Positions 9,538-15,312 of a DNA stretch of 44,290 nucleotides are shown one piece after another (the stretch's first letter is position 1; the number at the start of each line of letters is the position of its first letter). The stretch is from Proteobacteria bacterium UBA1844 (GTDB lineage: Bacteria > Pseudomonadota > Gammaproteobacteria > Steroidobacterales > Woeseiaceae), in NCBI GenBank assembly GCA_002338615.1, contig DDIS01000130.1, forward strand, positions 11,370 to 55,659, written 5' to 3'. The notes beneath the pieces were generated by a model that was not told where the DNA came from, made no database searches, and worked only from the letters and a program-made list of their open reading frames with translations. The translations under genes were made by a program, and so were the position numbers.

Positions 9538-9572
9538 CAGTGAAACTCCGTTAATCAGACCCTGGGAGGGTT

Positions 9573-11225
9573 TCAGTTGCCTGTCGGTAGCGGCAGATTG
9601 AAGCCTTCTTTCTGCAGCGCATCACGCACGTACTTGAAGCGTTGGTAATCGGTCAGCGTAATCGGACCAGTGTAAACCTCACTCTGGAGTTTGCGCGGCG
9701 GATATTCCATATAGGTTTTCATCTTGTCTTTGATGGCATCGTTGATCGTTACGAGGGTCCAGGTTCGCTCTGTGTAATTATTCATGAAAATATCGTAGCG
9801 TTCCTGCGGATCAGCCCAAAGATCGAATACCTGCGGCACTGTCGCCACATACTTCTCGGCGCCCTTCCAGCCGAGGTTCGTGTCGACAGCAAGGCCTCCC
9901 GTCTGCGCACCGTCATCACCGCGCAGGTTAAACACGGCTTTGTAATTGCCCACGCGCGCAGCGCCAGGTGTCAGCTCGTTCTCGGTGAAGTAGAACCAGG
10001 CTTTGCGGTCAGACTTTCCGGTCCCGAATAATACCGGCGACATGTCGTAACTGTCGAAGATGATTGGCTTGTTTTCGCGGTCTTTGGTCGGCAGTTTTAT
10101 ATCGGCCACTTCGGCGAAGGTTGCCATCAGGTCAAGGCCGCCGACAATATCGTGATTTTTGGCGCCGGCCTTGATCTTGCCGGGCATCCAGGCGATGGCC
10201 GGAACGCGGTTGCCGCCTTCACGGACTGTGCCCTTGGTGCCCCGAAACGGTGTATAGCCCGCGTCGGGATAGACATCCTGCCATGCACCATTGTCGGTCG
10301 TGTAGAACACGAGCGTGTTCTTGTCGAGGCCGAGTTCGCGCAGCTTGTCCATGATGGCGCCGATACGCGAATCAAGTTCCACCACGGAGTCCGCATACTT
10401 CGACTTCGAGAGCGACTTGTGCTCGAATTCCGGGTCCGGCATGTTCGGCTGGTGAACTTTCATGAAGTTCACATTGATAAAAAACGGTGCGTTCGACTTG
10501 GATGCGTCTTCGAGGAACTCGATCGCCGCATCCTGCACGTAGCCGTCGAAATATGGAATGCCGACGACGCCGTTCGGGTAGTCAGCGGTCTTCGCGTTCG
10601 GCGTATTGACGTACTGGCCGTTGATCGCGAAGTCCTCGGTGGGCTTTTCGCCCGCATTTCCGGACAGTGCGCCTTTTGTCACTTTCTTGAACATCGCACG
10701 CAATTCGGGGTCCATGTCCGGAAACCAGGTCGGATCGGCGTAGGTATAGGCGTTCAGGTGATACAGGCCCGCGTACTTCATGATGTCGTAACCCTGCGCA
10801 TTGGGCAGCGCATAATCGGACTCGCCAAGGTGCCACTTGCCGGTGAAGTAGGTCTTGTAGCCCGCGGTCTTGAGAACAGACGCAAGGGTCCATTCTGCGG
10901 CCGGCAAGCCGCCGCCCTGACCCTGGAAAGAGACCGTTGTCATGCCGCTGCGGTTGGGTATCCGTCCCGTCTGCATTGCCGCTCGGCCGGGCGTACAGCT
11001 AGGCTGGGCATAGAACGAGAAAAAGGTCATGCCTTCAGCGGCCATGCGATCGATATTCGGTGTTGGCATGCCGCGACCTTCGCCGCCGCCATAGGGTCCG
11101 AGATCCCCGTAACCGGTATCGTCCGAAATAATGAGCAGAATGTTCGGCTTGGACTGTTGCGCCAGCGTCGGCATCGACAGCAAACCCAGCACCAGCGCTG
11201 CCAGGAACATGGGAATTATTTTCAT
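9573..11225 (-). CDS. Secreted arylsulfatase (type I sulfatase)
   Basis: Hydrolyses sulfate esters in the periplasm or outside the cell. The protein is 550 residues with a signal peptide ending near LAQ (about residue 23). The alkaline-phosphatase fold opens with metal-binding aspartates (IISDDTGYGD, D35/D36). The formylglycine site is the canonical C-x-P-x-R: CTPGR at residues 77-81, the Cys being the residue matured to formylglycine. Other active-site blocks are FTGKWHLGE and the late TTDNGAW metal site. Full length, no defect seen. No formylglycine-generating enzyme is in the window. Flanked by the AraC regulator upstream (same strand, 323-bp gap) and by the HAD hydrolase downstream. The substrate class (choline, aryl or sugar sulfate) cannot be decided here. 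Confidence 0.94.
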   Translation of the reverse strand: MKIIPMFLAALVLGLLSMPTLAQQSKPNILLIISDDTGYGDLGPYGGGEGRGMPTPNIDRMAAEGMTFFSFYAQPSCTPGRAAMQTGRIPNRSGMTTVSFQGQGGGLPAAEWTLASVLKTAGYKTYFTGKWHLGESDYALPNAQGYDIMKYAGLYHLNAYTYADPTWFPDMDPELRAMFKKVTKGALSGNAGEKPTEDFAINGQYVNTPNAKTADYPNGVVGIPYFDGYVQDAAIEFLEDASKSNAPFFINVNFMKVHQPNMPDPEFEHKSLSKSKYADSVVELDSRIGAIMDKLRELGLDKNTLVFYTTDNGAWQDVYPDAGYTPFRGTKGTVREGGNRVPAIAWMPGKIKAGAKNHDIVGGLDLMATFAEVADIKLPTKDRENKPIIFDSYDMSPVLFGTGKSDRKAWFYFTENELTPGAARVGNYKAVFNLRGDDGAQTGGLAVDTNLGWKGAEKYVATVPQVFDLWADPQERYDIFMNNYTERTWTLVTINDAIKDKMKTYMEYPPRKLQSEVYTGPITLTDYQRFKYVRDALQKEGFNLPLPTGN

Positions 11226-11548
11226 TTTTATCGCCTTCTTGGGTTATTTGGCCAGAACCCTATGACCAATTTTTTTCGCATGTGAATTTAAGCCGGGTAG
11301 ATAGTTCCCATGGCGTCCAGAACTATGCCTGTTTGGCTCATCACGTTGTTCGGTGGATTTCAGCTCGACCATTCCGGTCGAAAAATTATAATACTTGTAC
11401 TGATCCGCCGCTAATTTTACGAACTTGCGACGATACACCGCTATCCACTTTTGGCAAAATGCACACATTCCTGGATGGAGCGGCGCCAAACAACTGTTTG
11501 CATGTTGCATGCCGCCTGACACTGGATATCGGAGAAGGGTGATTTCTT
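11226..11548 (-). promoter_or_regulatory. 323-bp intergenic region upstream of the arylsulfatase
   Basis: No gene is visible in this gap. It holds a symmetric ATTATAAT (11386-11393) that provides a TATAAT -10 hexamer on either strand, but no good -35 hexamer sits at the right distance on the minus strand. A weak TTTGGC/GCCAAA pair (11450-11455 / 11485-11490) is also present. The neighbouring AraC regulator may act here; that is inference. Confidence 0.25.
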
Positions 11549-12550
11549 TCACTTCCGCAACAGTGTTTCAGAGGGCAACTCGCCGAACATTTTCCGATAG
11601 GCTGCCGAGGTGCGACCGAAATGTGTCAAGCCGCATTGCAGACTGGCATCAGTAATTTCAGTGATTGACTGATCGTGCAATAGAAGCTCACGTAAGGCGC
11701 GCAGCCGACGAACACTCAGATAATGTTTCGGCGTGACACCGTATGTACGTCGGAACGCACTTTGCAGTTCCTTGTAACTGCATCGGTTCGCACAACAGAT
11801 TTCGATAATACGTAGCGGCTGCGACAGCTGATCACTCATGTAACGGGCCACGCGTCTCGCCAGTCGGTATGACCCAGCGCGTGTTTCCAAGTCCATTTTT
11901 CGGGTCTTGCGCGAGGGCGCATCAAATGTCGCGAACAACGCTGCGATGCCGAAATCTTCAAACTGGCGTATCGCATGTGCAGTCGCGTACGCAGGTGGTA
12001 CCGCGGTCGCATTCGCAGTCAGCTTTGCAGCGTTCTGCCAGGCCGAGCTACTACGTTGCAGTAAGTTCAATTCCCCAAGCAATACTTCGTTGAAGGCCAT
12101 TCTCAGTTTGTTGTCCAACCCCCTGGCCGCAAACCCCTGTGCCGGGACCCTCCAGCCCAGGGCGCACAAGTCCGCACGCGACAGCTGCATCGATACCCAG
12201 GCGCAGTTCTCCGGAAGTGCCGCAACCAGATCATGTCCCTCGGTATAAGTGACCATGGTCGACGGTGCCAGCTCAATGCCGTTCAACACCGCAACACTGC
12301 TTCGGTGCAACACAAACCCCAGGGTTATTGCTTCTTTTGGTAGTGGACCTTCTGCCAGAACAGGCAGGTTATAGCTGCCAAAATCCAGGGCGATAGCATC
12401 GTCAGCTACATGTAGTAACTTGCCCCGAAAAGCACCCGGCGCGAGCTGGGTATGATCCAGCGAGCCACCTTGAACGGCCTGGATCATATCCCTGGGGTCG
12501 AATCCTTGCAGCGATATTGATTGGATTGAAGGTGCAGACAATGTACTCAC
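11549..12550 (-). CDS. AraC-family transcriptional regulator
   Basis: A 333-residue DNA-binding regulator. The C-terminal ~100 residues form the double helix-turn-helix of the AraC/XylS family: first HTH around IIEICCANRCSYKELQSAF and second around SITEITDASLQCGLTHFGR, ending in the usual Y-R-x-x-F-G-E-x-P motif (YRKMFGELPSE). The N-terminal ~220 residues are an unrecognised sensor domain without a clear cupin signature. The start is GTG at 12550, supported by AAGAGG a few bases upstream. It lies upstream of the arylsulfatase on the same strand, so regulation of that gene is plausible but not shown. The inducer is unknown. Confidence 0.92.
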   Translation of the reverse strand: MSTLSAPSIQSISLQGFDPRDMIQAVQGGSLDHTQLAPGAFRGKLLHVADDAIALDFGSYNLPVLAEGPLPKEAITLGFVLHRSSVAVLNGIELAPSTMVTYTEGHDLVAALPENCAWVSMQLSRADLCALGWRVPAQGFAARGLDNKLRMAFNEVLLGELNLLQRSSSAWQNAAKLTANATAVPPAYATAHAIRQFEDFGIAALFATFDAPSRKTRKMDLETRAGSYRLARRVARYMSDQLSQPLRIIEICCANRCSYKELQSAFRRTYGVTPKHYLSVRRLRALRELLLHDQSITEITDASLQCGLTHFGRTSAAYRKMFGELPSETLLRK

Positions 12551-12675
12551 CCGGCCTCTTGTTAACGGATTGTTGGAGAGAGGCTCCGGGGCAAGGACCG
12601 GACGCGCTCACTCCTCGGCAGCATGCTGGACGAGACGCGTGGGTCAATCTCGCTGATATTCAGCAATTGACAGAC

Positions 12676-13083
12676 CTATATATCGGCATCCGTGCAAGCA
12701 CCGAAAACGCTGAGCGTCAGACCGTCGACCGAAACAGCAACGGTCAAAATACCGCTGAGCTTCTCGATCGTAAAACTGAATGCCCGATTCGCCTCGATAC
12801 CCTGCAAGTGAATCGCCACGTCGTCCCGCAGCAGGGTTTTGATAGGGGTCGAACGGTTCTCGCCGCTGGCCTTGGTCGTTGATATCGTCTTCTTTTTCAG
12901 ATCTATGACAACGAACTGAGGAACGTTCATTTCCCAGGGCATGGTTGTCACGCATTCCGCCCCTTCAACGCAAGCCGCCACCTCCGATGCTGAGCACAGT
13001 AGCTTGTCGGAGTCGGTAATGTTGTCGGCATGAACTGCACCGGCGCACAGCAATAGAGCAAACGCTTTGAGTGAGTTTCTCAT
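12676..13083 (-). CDS. Small secreted conserved hypothetical protein
   Basis: About 135 residues. The frame can be extended to 13188, but the ATG at 13083 has GGGGA a few bases upstream and gives a clean signal peptide (MRNSLKAFALLLCAGAVHA). The mature ~116 residues carry four cysteines (LLC, AAC, AEC and GAC near the end), compatible with two disulfides in the periplasm. The rest looks beta-rich (VVIDLKKKTIS, ILTVAVSVDGLTLSVFG). I do not recognise a named family. It is divergent from the glycine-zipper gene (221-bp gap). No function is assigned. Confidence 0.75.
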   Translation of the reverse strand: MRNSLKAFALLLCAGAVHADNITDSDKLLCSASEVAACVEGAECVTTMPWEMNVPQFVVIDLKKKTISTTKASGENRSTPIKTLLRDDVAIHLQGIEANRAFSFTIEKLSGILTVAVSVDGLTLSVFGACTDADI

Positions 13084-13304
13084 CTGAATCCCCAGGAATT
13101 TTCTTATTGTTAGCTTGTTAGCCGTGTACCGCCCGGCACCAATGTTGTCACCGCCACGGCGAGGAACCCATTCTATCGCGGCACTCAAATTGAGTCGAGT
13201 CTATTAATTATGTGGGCATCACCACGCGGGAAAAAATGGAGTATTATTCGGATATCAATACTAGCCTTGATCAGAATGGCCAAGAATCCCAAGGGAGAAT
13301 AAGA

Positions 13305-13859
13305 ATGAAAAGATCTGTCTACGTGCTGATGTCGATTTTTGTCACCTTTGCCGCGACCTCGCCCGCGGCCCACGCACAGGACGAAGGCAAGTCCCTCGCC
13401 GCGACGCTGGGCATTTATGCGTTCCCGAAAGACGGCCAGGCCTTGAGTCAGCAATCGAAGGACGAAGCCAGCTGCTACGACTGGTCGGTCAGCAATACGG
13501 GGAGTGACCCGTTCGATCTGCAAAAAAAGGGCGAGCAGCAGCAGCAGCAGACGGAGCAACAGATACAGCAGGCTCAGGCAGCCTCCGCGGGTGCGGGAGC
13601 GGCGGGAGCCGTCAAAGGGGCCGCAGCCGGCGCGTTGATTGGCGAGATCGCCGGTAACGACGTCGGCAATTCTGCCGCCTGGGGTGCTGCGGTCGTAGGG
13701 GTTGCATCACGCCGTCGTGCCCACCGAGCGAGCGAGCACGCCCAGGAGCAGGCTGCGGAACAAGGTGCCGAACAGCAGCAGGCAACAGAAGAGCAAATTG
13801 CCGGTTTCAAGAAAGCATTCAGCGCCTGCATGGAAGCCAAGGACTACATCGTCAAGTAA
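13305..13859 (+). CDS. Secreted glycine-zipper (YMGG-like) protein with poly-Gln stretch
   Basis: About 184 residues. The frame is open from 13212, but ATG at 13305 has AAGGGAG at 13291-13297 and starts a good signal peptide (MKRSVYVLMSIFV, cleavage near AHAQ). The mature protein has a Gln-rich segment encoded by five consecutive CAG codons (13536-13550), then a glycine/alanine zipper (GAVKGAAAGALIGEIAG, then NSAAWGAAVVGVAS) typical of YMGG/Gly-zipper membrane-associating hairpins, then a second Gln/Glu-rich helix. It ends in AFSACMEAKDYIV, a tail common to this family. Likely outer-membrane or periplasmic; the biochemical role is unknown. A beta-barrel gene follows 80 bp downstream on the same strand. 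Confidence 0.8.
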   Translation: MKRSVYVLMSIFVTFAATSPAAHAQDEGKSLAATLGIYAFPKDGQALSQQSKDEASCYDWSVSNTGSDPFDLQKKGEQQQQQTEQQIQQAQAASAGAGAAGAVKGAAAGALIGEIAGNDVGNSAAWGAAVVGVASRRRAHRASEHAQEQAAEQGAEQQQATEEQIAGFKKAFSACMEAKDYIVK

Positions 13860-13939
13860 CTTCCTGCTCGCGTTAATTTCGCGTTGTAAAGTGTTGCAGG
13901 TTCAGTGTGGCGGCCATGCCGCCAGTGGGGGAGAGAAAT

Positions 13940-14761
13940 TTGCGTACGTTGTTTGTAGTGCTTCTAAGCCTGTCAGTGTGCTCGCTTGCCAGGGCCGCCG
14001 AAAATGATCAGGACGGTTGGCAATATACGCTCACACCGTACCTGTGGTTGCCGACGATCAGTGCCAACCTGAACTTCCAGCCGCCGGCGGGTGGCGGTGC
14101 ACCCAGCGTCGATGCGGGCCCCACCGATTGGCTGAAACTTTTGAATGGTGCCGCACTGCTTAGTGGCAGTGTCTCGAATGGGGCATTTTCGCTGCACGGC
14201 GACTTTATCTGGCTGAGCCTCGAGTCGGATGATGACAAAGTTGTCGGCGTTCGGGACGGCGTCCATATACCCGTTGATGCCAGTCTCAATCTAAGCACGG
14301 AAACGGACTTCGACGGTCTGAGCTGGACGCTTGCGGCTGGCTATATGCTGCAACAAACAGAGCGGTCGAGCGTCGAGATTCTCGGCGGCGTGCGCTATTT
14401 CGGCATGGACGTAGAGACCAGCTGGAATCTCGAACTGGACATCGAAAGTCCGAACGGCGGCGTTGCGCTGCCTGCACAAGGCAGCATCGGCGACGAGGTG
14501 AAATTATGGGACGGCATCGTTGGCGTCCGCGGGCACGTCGCGATTGGGGATGGCCGCTGGTATGTACCCTACTACCTCGACGTGGGTACCGGTGACACCG
14601 ACCTCACCTGGCAGGCAATGACCGGGCTTTCCTACAGCTACGGATGGGGCGACCTGATGCTCGTCTACCGGCATCTCGACTACGACGAGGGCGCGGACAA
14701 GTTACTGGACAGCCTTGCCCTGTCCGGCCCGGCATTCGGCGCACGATTCCGATTCCAGTAA
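13940..14761 (+). CDS. Outer-membrane beta-barrel protein, unknown function
   Basis: About 273 residues. I favour TTG at 13940: GGGGGAGAG lies just upstream (13927-13935) and the product then begins with a compact signal peptide (RTLFVVLLSLSVCSLARA). An in-frame ATG at 13907 is the alternative. The mature sequence alternates polar and hydrophobic residues with many aromatics (WQYTLTPYLWLPTIS, then LSWTLAAGYMLQQ), ends in aromatic Phe-x-Phe-Gln near the C terminus, and shows no soluble-enzyme motif, all as expected for a small outer-membrane barrel. The family resembles uncharacterised barrel proteins of proteobacteria. It follows the glycine-zipper gene, so the two may be co-expressed. Transcription probably ends at one of the hairpins after 14840. 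Confidence 0.8.
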   Translation: MRTLFVVLLSLSVCSLARAAENDQDGWQYTLTPYLWLPTISANLNFQPPAGGGAPSVDAGPTDWLKLLNGAALLSGSVSNGAFSLHGDFIWLSLESDDDKVVGVRDGVHIPVDASLNLSTETDFDGLSWTLAAGYMLQQTERSSVEILGGVRYFGMDVETSWNLELDIESPNGGVALPAQGSIGDEVKLWDGIVGVRGHVAIGDGRWYVPYYLDVGTGDTDLTWQAMTGLSYSYGWGDLMLVYRHLDYDEGADKLLDSLALSGPAFGARFRFQ

Positions 14762-14797
14762 TACCGACGACCCGGTATGTAGGCAGGAACACAACGC

Positions 14798-14898
14798 CGC
14801 GTTTTGTCGAACTAGAGTTCTCATCTTCATCCAGACACCCCAAAAGAAAAAGGGCCCCCGTTGGGGACCCTTTGTCTTTTGGCGCGCCCGGAGAGATT
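14798..14898. repeat. 101-bp direct repeat, copy 1 (tRNA-Arg 3' fragment plus terminator)
   Basis: Identical to 14962-15062 at 99 of 101 positions (differences at 14814 and 14828), constant offset 164 bp, no gaps. Its last 19 bases (14880-14898) are the minus-strand 3' end of tRNA-Arg including CCA, but the rest of the tRNA is missing here. It also carries a full copy of the tRNA terminator hairpin. Either a deleted tandem tRNA copy or a relic of site-specific integration at the tRNA 3' end. Confidence 0.9.
14842..14873. terminator. Terminator hairpin, copy 1
   Basis: Same 11-bp stem (one G-U on the minus strand) as the tRNA terminator, 164 bp away. T-rich tracts follow on both strands (TTTGTCTTTT on the plus strand), so it could end the beta-barrel transcript from the left as well as any minus-strand read-through from the tRNA. 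Confidence 0.6.
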
Positions 14899-14903
14899 GA
14901 CTC

Positions 14904-14970
14904 AGATCGCCTTGGGGCGATCTTCGCCCCTGCGGGGCGCCTGCGGCGTCCAAAACGCTCACGCGTTTTG
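14904..14970. repeat. Cluster of three adjacent perfect hairpins
   Basis: Between the two 101-bp repeats lie AGATCGCC/GGCGATCT (14904-14923, loop TTGG), CGCCCC/GGGGCG (14925-14939, loop TGC) and CAAAACGC/GCGTTTTG (14951-14970, loop TCAC; its right arm overlaps the start of repeat copy 2). A fourth small pair CGCC/GGCG is at 14938-14948. This density is unlike ordinary spacer and suggests a mobile palindromic element or multi-hairpin 3' region. Confidence 0.75.
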
Positions 14971-15062
14971 TCGAACTGGAGTTCTCATCGTCATCCAGAC
15001 ACCCCAAAAGAAAAAGGGCCCCCGTTGGGGACCCTTTGTCTTTTGGCGCGCCCGGAGAGATT
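14962..15062. repeat. 101-bp direct repeat, copy 2 (overlaps intact tRNA-Arg 3' end)
   Basis: Partner of 14798-14898. This copy contains the functional terminator of tRNA-Arg and joins the intact tRNA body at 15062. Confidence 0.9.
15006..15037 (-). terminator. Rho-independent terminator of tRNA-Arg
   Basis: Read on the minus strand, AAAGGGTCCCC pairs with GGGGGCCCTTT (11 bp, one U-G, short AAC loop), and the T-run (five T, C, four T) follows directly at 15015-15006. It begins seven bases past the tRNA CCA end. Confidence 0.85.
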
Positions 15063-15120
15063 CGAACTCCCGACCGCTCGGTTCGTAGCCGAGTACTCTA
15101 TCCAGCTGAGCTACGGGCGC
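15044..15120 (-). tRNA. tRNA-Arg, anticodon ACG
   Basis: Minus-strand cloverleaf of 77 nt including encoded CCA. Acceptor GCGCCCG pairs with CGGGCGC, discriminator G. D-arm GCTCAGCTGGATAGAGT. Anticodon stem CTCGG/CCGAG encloses the seven-base loop CTACGAA, giving anticodon ACG (wobble A normally deaminated to inosine, reading CGU/CGC/CGA). T-arm GGGAG TTCGAAT CTCTCC. All stems pair, so it should be functional. Confidence 0.97.
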
Positions 15121-15162
15121 ATTGTTTGGTTGTTGGCAGGGTCAAACCCTGACGGGGGACGG

Positions 15163-15192
15163 ACTATATCTGCTGGCCAGACTCAATAGCAA
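15163..15192 (-). promoter_or_regulatory. Probable tRNA-Arg promoter
   Basis: On the minus strand TTGCTA (15192-15187) and TATAGT (15168-15163) are 18 bp apart, with a GC-rich discriminator (CCGTCCCCC) after the -10, as in stringently controlled stable-RNA promoters. It predicts a leader of about 36 nt before the tRNA. Confidence 0.6.
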
Positions 15193-15312
15193 GTCGTTGG
15201 CGGGTCGCTGTGCATGCTACGGGATCTCAGGCTGATCCTGTATTGTTGGCACAGAATCGACCCCTTTCAAATGAAGCCAGCCGCCGCCTGGCGCTCACTC
15301 GGAGATCCGCTT

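Noticed and set aside
10152..11285. Open plus-strand frame of 377 codons antisense to the arylsulfatase
   Set aside because: It mirrors the codon pattern of a clear sulfatase with an intact active site, and its translation has no recognisable motif.
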